Shown here in pieces: positions 1 through 11,822 of a stretch of DNA of 64,000 nucleotides. Position 1 is the first letter of the stretch. Each line of letters starts with the position of its first letter. The position numbers were made by a program, and so were the translations under genes. Origin of the DNA: Saururus chinensis (Eukaryota; Streptophyta; Magnoliopsida; Piperales; Saururaceae); assembly GCA_035235625.1 (NCBI GenBank), contig CP141144.1, forward strand, positions 44,266,014 through 44,330,013. The letters run 5' to 3'. The notes below the pieces were generated by a model. The model ran no database searches, had not been told where the DNA came from, and saw nothing but the letters and a program-made list of their open reading frames with translations.

Positions 1-1893
1 TTCTCTCTTGTAAATTACATACATGATGTCACAAAATAGAGGGAAAATAGAGAAAAAAATATTTTTTTTCTATAAAATTACAGAGACAATTACACACAAA
101 CAGCTCCAATGAGGCACCAAGTTCTTATATAGGTCATATACTAATGGCTTCCAATGAGGCACCAAGTTCATATGTAGACCCTAGTGTCACAAACTATAAA
201 TAAAGTGTCCACTATACCACTAAAATACAATCAACCATTCACAAATAGTCTACGTGAAGCAAATAAATCCTAAACAACTAAGAAACCACAAAATAGAGAT
301 CTCAATAACAGTTAAAGACCATTGTATAAGAAATCCCACGTAGCAAATTCCAAATTCAAACGGAATTCCAATAAAACCCAAAACAGTGCAATCGATCATA
401 AGTAGATCGATCATTTGGGTTACTCAAATATATGGCCAAACACAATGATCGATTGCACGAAAATGCCGATCAATCGCACATGATACTAGAGTATGCATCC
501 AAGTAAGGCGATCGATCACATCCAGAGGCCAATTGATGCTGCATAGATTGTTGGGAAGAAACATGCATCCTGTCCCAATTTTCCATGTTGTAAGCCATTT
601 TGCTCTACATCAGCTTTATAGGATGGGGTCAGGGATCACCTCTGGTCTGCACCCGCCACACACGCACAAGCGTGCGTTGGGTGCATATAAATGGAACTCA
701 AATACTGAAATTAATTCATATCCAATTCTAGGTGACAACTCAAAGTGCATGGTCCAGTGAATTAGGATCTATGGAGTGGATTACTAAAGCCTAAACTAGA
801 AATGCAAATAGCATATTTCTACATTTGAAAAGGCTCATAAACAACCAGTTAGCTTTTGCTGAACAAAGTTGCTTTTAATGTTGGCAATGGCGCCGATGTA
901 CAATTCAAAGCTTAACAACAGACTAGTTAAAGCATTATAATCATAGAAATATCAACAATAAATAAATGATAAATATTTGTTGTTGAAGTACATAATTGGC
1001 CTTCAATACATGAAACCATATTGAAGTTTCAATAGTTTGAAACAACAGTATTGGTAATTGATTACGCAACAAATTTCATTTTTTGTACAATTCAACTGCT
1101 TACTACTACTACTGCCCATGTACAATAAGAGGAAGAATTCTTGTTCTCCGGCCAAGGCAAAATACAATTGGAATGGAAGAGATGCTTGCATGGAATCCTT
1201 GTGACTTGCTCCCCTTCCACAAACCCTTTTGTGCTTGTAGCACATGCACTCAAACCATCTTCCCTTTAGCCACCCCTTTGTCCAAAGCCTCCATTCAACT
1301 CTTAGACGTCGGTGAGATTCTGAAATCCGCCACCTAGTCCAATACCAGTATGTGGCAATCTCTTGCAAGTACTCCTCATACTCCCATGTCGTCTCCAACA
1401 CAAGCGCTTGCCACTTTAAACTCTATGACAGAATTCTGCTTGGTTACAGCTTGCACCTCACTATTACTTAGGCAACATATCCCTGATGTTATTTCCTTCA
1501 ATTGCTCGTGCTGGGCATAGTCTCTTCAGTTGACGAAATCCTTTCAGGGGCATCCAGCGAAGGGGACAATCCCTTGTGCCAAGTTGTAGCACAAACTTGG
1601 CCTTCTCCACTCTCTTTTTTTGGATAATTGAAATGTATAAATGAAAAAGCGGCTAACGCCACAGAAACAAAGGGGAGGCTGATAAACAGCCATAACAAGG
1701 CAAACTCCCTCCAACTCGCAAGCTGAGAGCTAGGGAGGTGCAAGAGTAAAAATAAAGTGACACAGAATTAATGCCAAAGACATCCAATAAAGGGAGCATG
1801 CTGCTCAATCAAGGCACGCAAATTGTAAGCTTCAATAATGTATCTAACTTACTTAATAATAGCTGCTACGATAGCACGGAGGCTGGAATAAAT
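1..1893. other. Intergenic DNA without a supported gene
   Basis: No reading frame here matches a family I recognise, and none has a convincing exon structure. The first 500 bases are AT-rich. A 20-base sequence beginning tccaatgaggcacc occurs twice, at 105-124 and 150-169, 45 bases apart. The stretch 380-520 is unusually rich in gatcgatc-like words, including the inverted repeat listed separately. A minus-strand open frame at 1003-1401 has some resemblance to the C-terminal end of Gypsy polyproteins but not enough to call. Confidence 0.5.
386..458. repeat. Perfect 14-bp inverted repeat
   Basis: The bases gtgcaatcgatcat at 386-399 are exactly reverse-complemented at 445-458, with a 45-base spacer that itself contains another gatcgatcat. 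It could be a relic of a small inverted-repeat transposon or a chance palindrome. No target duplication was found. Confidence 0.5.
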
Positions 1894-1904
1894 TTCATCA
1901 AAGT

Positions 1905-2020
1905 TTTACTGATACCGACACATTTATACCGACATTTTAGTGAACAGTCGTTAAAAGTCACTTATTAACGATGTTTTAGAATAAATAACGCTAATTATCT
2001 TAATTAAATGTCGGTAAACC
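1905..2020. repeat. Left subterminal repeat array (degenerate)
   Basis: Short words such as accgacattt, cagtcgtt, aacgatgtttta, aacgcta and tgtcggta recur in both orientations over about 115 bases. They resemble the tagcgac-type repeats at 6296-6743 and in the CACTA element at 40.5-47.4 kb, but are more diverged. Confidence 0.4.
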
Positions 2021-2390
2021 ACCCAAATAACCACGACGCTCTCCCTCCCGTGTATTCTCCATCTCTGCGCCAATTTTGCGGTGATTCTGGGTAAGCAGTT
2101 AGAGATGGGATTTCGATTCTCCTCTCCGTGCTCAATTCTAATTCAATGGGCAGAGTACTGCCTCGTCTTCTTCACCTCTACGGCATCACAACCTCTCACT
2201 GACTCTAAACCTCTCACTGGCTGGGGCAAATTTTGTGTGAGTGAAAGGGTGCAACTGAAGGCCCGCGATCCTAACGGAAGCTGCCATTTTTTCCGGCGAA
2301 GTGAGCTTGATATCCTCTTCAGCACTGTCTCTTCTTCTTGGTAGCCTCCTATCCCTCCCCTCTCCTCTCTTCTTTCTCCATCTGACCCCA

Positions 2391-3231
2391 TGTTAGCCCC
2401 TCTACTTTTTGCTTAGACAAGGGGGCGGCTACCCCCTATACTTGGCAGCGGACAGCCAAGTAAGCTTGGGCGACGGACAGCCTGAGCAGCCCCTTGGGCA
2501 CAGTTGGATGTTGGGAGAAGCGTTGGAGCGGTTCCGGATGAGCACTCGCCTTGCGGAGCAGGCTGAGGTAGAGTCCCTGCGCAGGCAGGACTCCTAGTGG
2601 TGTGCTGGGCGCCACAACTCCCTAGGGACGGACTCCTAGGAGCGCTAGGACACAGGGAGGCAGCACAGCCCGACTCCTAGTATGGGTAGGAGATGATGCA
2701 CAGGTTTCATTGAATGACAGAACTCTAGAAGCTGATGGACACTAGACTCCTAGTCGAAGTCGGACTCCTTCACAGGTTTCCCTATTTGGTTGGGGCGACC
2801 CTCACAGGTTTCCTAGGTTGGCTAGGACAACCATAGGCTGGGAAGAGTTGGGACAGGGAGAGACACTGTAATTGCTTGGGCTGGGACTGTATTCCTAGTA
2901 GGACTCTGACGCGTATGCTGAGTCTATATAAGGGAGAAGGCTGGGGCGACCTGAGCATGTTCAGAACCCAAGAAAACCAGAGAGAAGGTGCTCCCTCTCT
3001 GCCTGCGTTTTGGCTGGTCAGCCCTGCCCCTTCTCCCTGCCATTGTAACCGACGGACTGTGTTTACAAGCATTGGGCGGAGCCCCTTTGCACCAGAGAAG
3101 GCTGAGTAGGCTGTTTACTTGTTTCCCCCTGCGCATACAAGAGGGAAGGACGGAGAGTTGGCTGCTGGTTGTGCAAGACAGCCAGGCCATCACAGGCTGA
3201 GGACGCTAGAGAAAGCTCCACCCCTGTGACA
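2391..3231 (+). mobile_element. Solo LTR of an LTR retrotransposon, target duplication CCCCA
   Basis: The segment starts tgttagcccc and ends cctgtgaca, so it has TG...CA ends. It is flanked by the 5-base direct repeat cccca at 2386-2390 and 3232-3236. It carries a TATA box (2925-2931) and multiple cctag/gactcctag words, as expected of a U3 promoter region. No internal retrotransposon sequence is attached, which is what LTR-LTR recombination leaves behind. It is GC-richer than its surroundings. It interrupts a CT-rich leader-like region that continues on both sides (2041-2390 and 3237-3600). Confidence 0.85.
2925..2931 (+). promoter_or_regulatory. TATA box of the solo LTR
   Basis: The bases tatataa followed by a purine-rich ggagaagg lie about 300 bases before the LTR end, as expected for the U3/R promoter of a plant LTR. 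Plus-strand transcription from here would run into the captured gene fragments downstream. Confidence 0.55.
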
Positions 3232-3716
3232 CCCCACCGTCCCCTGTTCCTTCACATAGAGAGCTCCTAATTTCATACTCTGACTGTGGCTTTGCTGGGC
3301 ACCACCCTAGTGCAACCCTTGATCCCACCGAACCTGGTCCTTCCTCCAGTCCGAGTTGAGTGTCCCCTCTTCCCTCCTCTCTTCTCTCTCCCTCTCCCTT
3401 TCCATCTGTTTTGCCCCTCTCTTCTGCTGTCCCTTATCTTCTCTCCACCGTCGCCTCCATTGTGTTGGATATCCGCCGTATCTCAGATCTATGTTGTCTC
3501 TGAATCTTCTACTGCAGCAACGAGGGCGAGATCAATTGGTTCACCGAGAACACTAGGTTCACCTGGGAGATCGCCCCCGCTCCCCAGTTGGGAGCCATGA
3601 TCGTCTTCTCTGAGAGGTAAGCCTTTTTTTAGCTCTATATGGGTATTTCATACTTTGGCCTGTGTTCCTCTTTCATGTATACTTAGCTTGTCCACAAGGA
3701 CTAAACTTCCCTGCAG

Positions 3717-3791
3717 ATGAGTCTTGTTATGGAGATGCTACCAAAGTCTCTACAATATTTGGAATAGTTGGAACAATTAGATTGCTGGCAG
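3717..3791 (+). pseudogene. Captured exon of a SAC-domain phosphoinositide phosphatase
   Basis: An exon-like block follows an acceptor ttccctgcag and ends at a donor cag/gtacat. In one frame it reads ESCYGDATKVSTIFGIVG followed by TIRLLAG. The segment from TIFGIVG to LLAG is characteristic of the N-terminal SAC domain of plant SAC6/7/8-type phosphoinositide phosphatases, membrane enzymes that dephosphorylate phosphoinositides. No adjoining SAC exon could be found, and the possible first exon upstream (to 3616, donor gag/gtaagc) meets a stop in the matching frame. It is therefore a single captured exon, not a gene. Recognition rests on about 25 residues. Confidence 0.55.
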
Positions 3792-4728
3792 GTACATTCT
3801 GTGGTTGAGTTAGATCTCAGAACTAGGTAGCTCATATAAAAATCAATTATCATCTTGTAATAGGTATTTGATTTGATAACGTCAGGAAGTTTTTAAACTT
3901 GTAATATCTTTTATGTAGATGCCTATTTTGCCTTGTATACTATGACTTACCCTTTTTTACAATAACGACAGTTTTCATTTAGCACCATTATGCAAAAAAG
4001 AAATCTTGTATGATTTTTTCTTTTCATAGATCCTCTCTTCCTTGCCTCTGACTTCCAAACTCCCTTTCACACTAGCTATATGAACCTTCACTTGATTTAG
4101 AATTCAAATGCATGCAAAGTTTTCTTCATGCAAGATGGGTCGTGTTCCTTACATAGTTTAGTCAGAAGTTGTTTCTATGCCTGTAGACATAATTAATATC
4201 TCAAATATATTATAGAAAAGAAATATGTATAGTAAATCTATTTTCTTGCTAGAGTAAATGTGTATTGTAGATGCACAATGAACAGATTTGGTATGTGTGA
4301 AAGATTTCACCTCTAGAAAAGTATAGAAGTAATTGGGTTTATTAATACAGTATGACCTATTAAAGTGCAATTTGGTTTTTTGGAGATGCTTGTGTGGTCA
4401 GTTAGTTATCTCAAAGCAATTTTATGGTGATATATGCATTTCATGTAAATTAAGTGTATAATGATAGGCATTGACGGAATGAAATTAAGTGGCTTTTTCG
4501 GGTGAGGCAGCATCACAATATGGCATTAACAACTAATAACTTATTGAAGAGCCTCTTACTTCATAATGGTTAGAGTCAGGGCACCTTTTTTGTTTTGTTG
4601 AGGCGAAGTCTTCTGCCATCCTTGTATTTTATCTTTCATATACTTATTCCTGCGTGGTTGACATTGATGCTCTTATGTATTGAATTGATTGACTTTTCAT
4701 GCCAAAGTTGCTATGCCTGGCATCTCAG

Positions 4729-5764
4729 AGTCAAAGTTCTTTTCTCAATTTGTTGGAATGGGATTCTCGAGTGAAATGGTCTTGCAGGTGATTTAAGAGT
4801 GTGGTATGTACAAAGTGATGAATAACATCAAAAATTTCAATTATGTGATGGTTCCTTCCCTGTAGCTTTGAACATCGTTTTTCTTTTCTAGGGGAAAAGA
4901 ATGAGGAGTTAGTCCTGGAAGCACTCCTCACATACTCAGTAAGTAATTACTCTGGCGCTCATCATCATTGATAGCAGCAATAACAACAAGTCAACAAGCC
5001 TTATTCTCCTAATTTTGAGTTGGATATACATGTTTTACTATGTCATTCAGATTTAAGTCTTAATTATGTAGAGACTAATTCCACTTGCAAGTTGCAGCTC
5101 ATATTATTGTGGGTGTTTTCTCACCGGTCCTTGGAAGTCCTCCTTGGCCTTTGTCTTCTTTTGGGGGGATCTAGTGTTGTTGGTTCTATCATCTGTACAT
5201 GACTGAACACCTCAAAACTGATTAAATTACTCAGAAGCAATCCCTTATATGTTTGTTCATATGATCCTTAAATAGTTTTCCCCTCTTATTCACCTCACAT
5301 TTTCATCTCTATAACACTATATTTAGGTCTTTATCTTATTAATCAAAGTTTAACATCACAATTGTGGAAGAGCTTGTGAGCAGAATGTAATTCTAGAAAA
5401 TAATGCAATGTGTTAATTATATGTCAAATTGGAGCTGTAATACCATTTTAGAGAGTAATATTACGTTTGTGCTATTAATGCTACTATATTGCCAGTCCTC
5501 TTAGGCTTCTTAGGTGAAACGCACAATCTTCAGTTCCGTGGTTTTTCTTTTTCCAAAGAACACATGATCTTGATTAGTGCTGTGTTTTTATTTTTACAAT
5601 AATGATTGACAATAGTTTTTTCAATCTTCATTTTGCTTAACTTGCAGACACTTCAAAAATCACCAGAATCTATATACTTCTCTGCTGATTCCAATACATT
5701 AGTGATTGATGAGGACAATCTAGAAGATGCCGCCTCAAATATGGAAAGATGGCTGGAGAAAGAG
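4729..5764 (+). pseudogene. Fragment of a DRM-type DNA methyltransferase (UBA domain), with in-frame stop
   Basis: Three exon-like blocks can be joined through GT-AG introns. Block 1 (4729-4804) reads SQFVGMGFSSEMVLQVI, then a TAA codon at 4795-4797, then ECG. Block 2 (4892-4938) continues EKNEELVLEALLTYS and ends at gtaagt. Block 3 (5648-5764) starts TLQKSPES and ends NMERWLEKE. The FVGMGFS...E(N/C)GE...LLTYS pattern is that of a UBA domain in plant DRM (domains rearranged) methyltransferases, which carry out RNA-directed DNA methylation. No methyltransferase catalytic motif is present downstream. The stop and the missing catalytic part make it a pseudogene fragment. Assignment to DRM2 or DRM3, rather than another UBA protein, is uncertain. 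Confidence 0.5.
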
Positions 5765-6295
5765 GTTTTTCTTTTGCCTTACACAAGTCAAATATTTGGT
5801 CTTTGAGAGGCTTCATTGGAAAAGTAACAAACATTATTTTATGTCTACTTGAGCTCCTCCCGCAAGTGGCAAGGACATTGAGAGGCTTCACAGGTCGACC
5901 ATGCTTATAGTTCACAACTTGTTGAACATTGAAGAGCATTTGACAGGCGTTATTGAGATCTCAGGCACAGTTTCAACTTTCTTTCCGCATTTTATGTTTT
6001 TGTTGTCTAAATGGGATTACCCTTGTGATGTTATGTCTGGCTAGGTTCGGTACTTTGTACATGGGCTTTCATAGTCCCAAGTTTCATACTCATGAAGATT
6101 TAATTTCTAAATCCTTAATAGATTGGGATGGGGATTTATTTGTAAATAAAATTGATTAAAATAATAGTAGTGTATTTTCTCTATCTATTGTTCAAATGTT
6201 CAATTTTTTTACCCTTGTTTCTATCTTTATAAGCTTGTCGTGACTCGGCCTTTTGACTATGTGCAGCAAAGGATGTATACAACCCTTCTAAACGG

Positions 6296-6743
6296 CATTA
6301 ATTGTTGTAAAAAAATGTTGCTAATATTTTTAGCAACGTTTCTAAAACGTCGCTAATTCCTTCATATGATTTCTATACATATGTAGCAACGCTTCGAAAT
6401 GTCGGTAACTGTTATAGAAAAACGTTACTAATATTTTTAGCGACATTTCTAAAGCGTTGCTTAATCCTTCTTACAATTTTCTTACATATATAGCAACGCT
6501 TCTAAATGTCATTAATTGTTATCGAAAAATGTTGCTAATAGTTTTAGCGACGTTTTATAAAATGTCGCTATTAATTATAATAGCGACATTTTATACAAAC
6601 ATCGCCACAAACGTCGCAAATACTTTTAGCGACGCGACCTATAGCGACATTTGTATAAAAAGTTGCTAAAAGTTTTAGCGACGTTTTAAATACTTTTAGC
6701 GATGCTTTTGAAACATCGCTAAAACCAAATTTTTTTGTAGTAT
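6296..6743. repeat. CACTA-like subterminal repeat array and degenerate right terminus
   Basis: About ten copies of ttagcgac(g/a)tttta and its reverse complement alternate with short spacers, ending in accaaatttttttgtagta. The repeats pair as hairpins (for example gcgacgttttataaaatgtcgc). They belong to the same family as the arrays at 40.5-41.1, 44.3-44.6, 46.8-47.4 and 59.4-59.8 kb. Confidence 0.7.
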
Positions 6744-6745
6744 AA

Positions 6746-7030
6746 AAATAACCATTAGTGCCGCTTATTAAACGTCACTGATATGATTATTAGCGATATA
6801 TATTAGTATAAAAGGAACCATTAGTGAAGCTCATTAAGCATCGGTATTGCGATTATTAGCGACATATATTGAGCATCGCTAATGAAAAAAAGTTTAATAT
6901 AATGATATGCTAAATACAAATAAAAATTATATTTATAATTTCTTATTATATCCATACAATCATATCTTGAATACAAATAAAATCTCTTCTTATGAATCAA
7001 TTTGATTTCTTTCCTATTAATTTCTACCTC
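6746..7030 (+). repeat. Sequence homologous to the inner left end of the CACTA element at 40.5 kb
   Basis: After a few cattagtg / attagcgac units, this segment reads atgatatgctaaatacaaataaaaattatatttataatttcttattatat and onward. That is close to 41060-41190 inside the left end of the well-defined CACTA element. It is therefore part of a related copy in the same orientation, whose remainder is missing. Confidence 0.55.
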
Positions 7031-7379
7031 TTATGGACAAAGATATATTATGATATGCAGAATTGACACCCTTAAGAGAGTCCAATGCACTGGCGATCCT
7101 CCCATTGGTGGAGGTGGAGCTCATTGAGGAGCTTGGTCACGTATGTGTGACTTGTTGTCACACATAAGTAGTGTAGCTTCTCTTTGCTTTTCACCCATAT
7201 CTTCTAAAAATTTTCAAAGCCATAGTGATTGAGTACTTTACGAGGCAGATAATCATTCGGCCTCTACAATAGATAGAGCAACAAAATCTTGCTTTTTTGA
7301 AGCCCATAAAAACACAGCAAACCCAAGAGATTAAGCGATTAAGCATACCCAAAAGTAATTTTCTTATCACTATCACAAA

Positions 7380-8035
7380 AGCTAATTAATTTTACATCAA
7401 CATTTTTCTCATATAAAATGTCCTAATCAAGTATACCTTGTATGTACTTCAAGGCTCTCTTGGCCTCCCCAAAGTGAGTTTGACATAGCTTGACCATGAA
7501 CCTAGCCAAGAAGCTAGAACTACACCTAATATCCAATCTTATAGCCACCAAATATAACGTTTCCAAGCAAAGTTCTATAAATCAAGAGAGGCAGCAACTT
7601 CTTTGCTTCCATCTTCTCATGATAATTTCTCATTCACAACCAATGGTGTATCAACCAGTTTGCAATCTTTCATTCTCAACATTACAAGAATTGTTCTTAA
7701 ATAAACCTTTTAACAAATAAAGACAACATCTTCATTTTGATAAATTTCAAAGCCCAAGAAGTAATGCAAGAGTCCCAAATCACTCATTTCATATTGATTC
7801 ACCATCTCTATTTTAAAATCTTCAATCATTTTTCTATAACTACAGGTAAATACCTATTCATCAACATAAATAGAGACAATAGAGATATTTGATGTACGTT
7901 GAGGCTTCACATACGAGGTTGGATTAATTTTAATTATTTGGAATCCTCTTTCTTTGAAGTAAGCATCAATTTCACTATACCATCCCTGGGGCGCTTGATT
8001 TAGGTCATACAAAGTCTTTCTCAACTTGTATACCT
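7380..8035 (-). pseudogene. Copia reverse transcriptase C-terminal half and RNase H start (relic)
   Basis: On the minus strand, KLRKTLYDLNQAPQGWY (the conserved LYGLKQAPRAWY block) is followed by DAYFKERGF, then SIVSIYVDE in place of the usual YVDD block. A degraded stretch ending in YEMSDLGLLHYFLG follows, which is the classic Copia motif after the catalytic block. Several stop codons interrupt it. Upstream it is cut from its N-terminal part by the insertion at 8036-10364. Minus-strand traces such as KLISFCDSD at about 7390 and below fit the beginning of RNase H. Confidence 0.7.
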
Positions 8036-10364
8036 TGTAATGTCTAGGAAATTTTACATATTTTTTTAAGAATTTATCTTAATTTTTTTCCTATTTTTTC
8101 GAATTTTTGATGAATTTACAGAATTTGGGGTATGCATAACAGTTTTTATGTTGTACAGAAAGATCTACAGGGCCCATTGCAGGCCCAATTAAGTGGTGGA
8201 CGGACCATTTAATTTGGGAGTGTCTAATCCAATTAGAATTCCCTATCTTATTTAGTTTAATCCTTATCTAATCAAGCCCTAATCCCTTCTCTACATATTT
8301 AGGTATTCCCCTAATTACAACCCTAATTGTGCCTTAGAAAATTAGAGGTTATTGGGAGGAAGAAGGTGGTCAAAGGTGGAGCTTCGGCGATTATGGATTG
8401 ACAACAAACTGGCATTTGAGGTAGGTTTGTTGTCTTAGTTTCGAGTCAAGATTAATGGTTGTTGCATTAGATAATTAAATTGTAGATTATAAGATTAGTG
8501 AAATCTACATGTTGTTTTGTGATTAAAATAAATAGTAATCTTTGCAATGGTTTTGTAATTTTGTAACAGTTGCAGAGATCATTGTTCCCGTAATTACGAG
8601 GAACAGTGACTCTGCAAAAGGGAAAAAAAATAAATTTATGTGGTTCAAGTGAACAATCACCGGCCGGCCTCCAGCCGACCAGTCCTTCTTCACCAAGTGG
8701 TCCAATATTTTCTTCTGATCCAAACCTTGCTTCTCCATCGTCCAATGAAGCCTCGTCATGTTCTGGCCGGACAATGCCGTCGAGCTTTTCTAGAGCTCTC
8801 AAAAGAAAAAAAATAAGGTGCAGTGCATCTGGAGGTTGAAGACGACCTCAGGCCTGAGGTGATCAACCCATGACCCGGTTCGAAACCGGGCCATTGGGCT
8901 AGGCCCAGTGGGCCGGGTTTCAGGCCTATGGTAAAAATTTAATTAAATTAAGTTAAACCAAGCGTGTTCTGTGTAGAGGTTCCAGTTTGGTATATTGAAT
9001 TATGATAAGGGATATAATGTATTCTGCATAGTACATATATGTCTAGTATGGTACATATGAATTATTTTTGAAATTTGATCGGAATTCAACTGTTCTTTTA
9101 GCCCAAGCCCCACTCAGGGAGTTAAGTTGGGATTCTTAGTGAATTTTGAGGCTAAACCCTAATAATGATATGACTGAATTATTTATGAGTTGCTAGACTT
9201 TATTAATTTGTTCTATGTGTATAGTTGTATCTTGAGAATCAATGCATAGAAATTAATAAAGAATAATTGTTAAGAGTAGAGGGCTTTGGATTGGGGGTTG
9301 ATACCTAATCAAAATAAAGACTAAATTACCCTTAGAGGGGTCAAAAACCTATTTATGAATTGAATGGGGGTTTTGACCTGACAACTGACTTGGTTGATAA
9401 CTAAGGATAGTTTTTGGGGGCCTCAACCCAGTCTGATGAGGCTAATGGGGTTAGGGTTAACCTATGAGTCTAAGCTCTATAATAAGTCATTTTATTTGAC
9501 CGTGTAGTTGCATCTCCCGATTGAAGGGAGCTCTGCTTGAGCCGGGCTCATACTAATCTATTAAGGATCACTTAGTGTACACACATTTAGAGTCGCTGAC
9601 ATCTTGCTTGGTTGGCATTTCTCACCATTTCTGTTCAAATGCAGTTGTAGGTCATGCCCTTCCACTCCGGTTAGGTTCTTGGAGATAGCACTTCCTTGTG
9701 GATTCAAGGGTCTTGGTGGATTCCAGGGTTTCATCATGGATTATCCTTAGTGGGTGGTTTATGGTGAGTATATCATTTGTCACTTAGGTTGACATCTGAT
9801 GTGTTTGTTTGTCTATGAAGGTAGATGGGCCATTAGTTTTCCTAAGAGGGGAAAACTGATGGGTAATTATAATGTGAATTGATTTGATAATTGGTTCAAG
9901 TGGAAACCTAAGAGATTAGTATAAAATATAATAACATTTTGCATTCATATTATTTAGCTTTCCTACTGAATATTAGTAAACTCAACGACCTGATTTTGCA
10001 GGATCTTTTGGTGAGGATTAGTGGGATTAGGACTAAACTATTAGATTGAGGGCGAATTAGCTTTAGTAGGATTTAGTTCCATTATTTTAATACATTTTGA
10101 ATGGTTGTAATAAAAGCATGAGAGCCAACTTTGATTAGTTGCTTATTTCTATACAGATGTAAGGGTTGCACTTATATGGATGGTTTACTTATTTGTGGAT
10201 TTTTGGATACTCTTATTATATGATTTGCTATTCATATTTACGAAACGATTATGACCTAGATATTTAGTTGGCTGATTTGATTTGATTTTCAAAAAAAATT
10301 CTCATGAATTGTCGCAAGTTTGTTTTTCATTTAGAAATGTGTTTTAAAAATTTGGGTTGTGACA
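8036..10364 (+). mobile_element. LTR-like insertion (probable solo LTR) within the Copia relic
   Basis: The element starts tgtaatgtctagg and ends gggttgtgaca. It splits Copia reverse transcriptase between GEGKEGKV (minus strand from 10.37 kb) and YKLRKTLYD (8.03 kb). Candidate target duplications are tacct (8031-8035) and cacct (10365-10369), one mismatch. Near its 3' end, tttcctactgaatattagtaaactcaacgacc and gattttgcagg resemble the U5 of other Gypsy LTRs here. A palindromic stretch lies at 8860-8935. No pol sequence is present. The reading frame at 8606-8839 has no recognisable product. Confidence 0.65.
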
Positions 10365-10560
10365 CACCTTACCTTCTTTACCTTCACCAATGAAGGCTTA
10401 AGGTTTCTCTACGTAAACTTTATCTTCTAAGATGCTATTCAAAAGGCTGATTTGACATCAAGTTTATATAAGAACCATCCTCATTGATCTGCCAAACTAA
10501 TAAGTACTCTAATTATTTCAAGTCTAGCAATAGTACAAAGGTCACTTACAAATCAACTCA
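10365..10560 (-). pseudogene. Copia reverse transcriptase N-terminal fragment (relic)
   Basis: On the minus strand this reads LDVKSAF, a stop, then EDKVYVEKP and AFIGEGKEGKV. This is the conserved Copia reverse transcriptase block (LDVKSAFLNG...EVYVEQPxGF). It is continuous with the fragment at 7380-8035 once the 2.3 kb insertion is discounted. Confidence 0.7.
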
Positions 10561-10921
10561 GAGTTATTGAGAATACCCTTTTTTTTACTAATCTTGCTTT
10601 GTTCTTTGAATTGAGCCAGCTGTGTGGAGTTTTGTTTTGAAGATCCACTATACACTATTAACCTCTTTTTCTTTAGGTCTCTCCACTAACTCCTAAGTTC
10701 TATTTTTTTCAATTAATTTTTTTTTCTTTGATAGTCTTTATCCATACTTCTTCTTTAATTATTTATTCAAAGTTCTTCGGTTCAACAACATATATTTTGT
10801 AACTTGCATACACATCACTAAAATGTTTCATTTTTCTTGGAATTGAACGAGGAGATGAGGATCTTGAACTTGATGTAGATGTTTGTGATGCTTGCAAACT
10901 AGCATTTGGTGAAATGTGTTG

Positions 10922-11142
10922 TGACACTAAATTGGATTCCTATTTTCGGTTAGATTCAATTCCTATTCTAATTCATAATAACCTTCTTTAGTTAGAATTA
11001 GATTAATGATTGTTTCCTAATAAGATTAGCGATTCAGGAATTTAGAAACCAGACTCATGTTAGTTTATTTTAATTTTATTATTAGTTATTTTTCTTATTT
11101 TTTTATCTTTAATTTAACTTGTGTAAACATTGGTCTACATCA
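10922..11142 (+). repeat. Left LTR of the gene-carrying LTR element
   Basis: It is colinear with 12726-13017 apart from a deletion of roughly 70 bases. Shared blocks include ggttagattcaattc, agttagaattagatta, tattttaattttat and ggtctacatca. Many substitutions indicate an old insertion. Confidence 0.6.
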
Positions 11143-11822
11143 CTAGTGTCAGATCATTTGATTTTGAACTTCTCTATAACACCCTCTTTTGCTCATTACC
11201 GTCCGACTCTCCCATGCTTCCATCATGGAATTATGATGCTTCTCTTGCCAAACTGAAAGAAGACATTGCATGCATTTGTGATGAGCAAATCTGGTGGGTC
11301 TTCATCCTCCACCTCTCTCCTTTTCCGGTGTTGAACAACTGTGGCAGCCCGAGAAAGCTTCCACCCTCCTCTTTCTAAGGTGATACTCGTAGCAGCTTTG
11401 TTCGCAGACCACTGGTAGTAGTTCTCCCACCTAACGTGCACCAGAGTTGTTGTGTTATCTCCTGCCTCTTCTGTGTTGACACCCTGGACTAGACTAAGCC
11501 TTCTCCATCCTTTCAGTGTGCTTTCCCTTTGGTGAAATCCATCAACAAAGGCCTGATGTGGGTATTGGTGGGTTTAACTTGGGAATAAGATGCCAACTTC
11601 TCTAGAGAGAATCTAGTCTCGGTTTAGTGCCACTGGCTATCCTGTGAGAGGACCGGATTATCGATTCGGGGTATGCCAGTAGGCGACACTCTAATCCATG
11701 ATTGCTGGAATCGGCCATTTCAGGTTGACATTGAGAGCAGGAAATTTAACAAAAGAATGGAACCTGGATGATTTAACGACCAATGCTAGTTTTATGATGA
11801 TTTGACTAGGTCAAGAAAAATA

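Larger units (their letters stand above)
1894..6743. mobile_element. Probable CACTA-type element with captured host gene fragments
   Basis: Two arrays of short direct and inverted repeats built on cgacattt / aacgtcgcta words lie at about 1905-2020 and 6296-6743. Between them are unrelated host gene fragments in the same orientation (SAC phosphatase and DRM-like). Such subterminal arrays are typical of CACTA elements, and the same type flanks the well-bounded element at 40524-47420. The right end reads tttttttgtagta, one base off a CACTA terminus. The left terminus is degenerate, near catcaaagtttt at about 1894. No 3-bp target duplication is visible, so the two arrays may not belong to one element. 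Confidence 0.42.

Noticed and set aside
1003..1401. 132-codon minus-strand frame with LETTWEYEEYLQ resembling the EATW segment of Gypsy polyproteins
   Set aside because: Only one short segment is suggestive. The rest has no Gypsy motif, and no LTR or other pol piece adjoins it.
2041..2344. Possible first exon of the DRM- or SAC-like gene in a CT-rich leader
   Set aside because: No recognisable protein and no splice site linking it in frame to the downstream exons; the solo LTR also intervenes.
3286..3616. Open frame ending near a gag/gtaagc donor that might be exon 1 of the SAC-like gene
   Set aside because: The frame that fits the phase of the 3717 exon is closed by TGA at 3598-3600, and the peptide is not family-like.
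8606..8839. 77-codon Ser/Pro-rich frame inside the LTR-like insertion
   Set aside because: Low complexity, within a transposon, with no start context or homology I can recognise.
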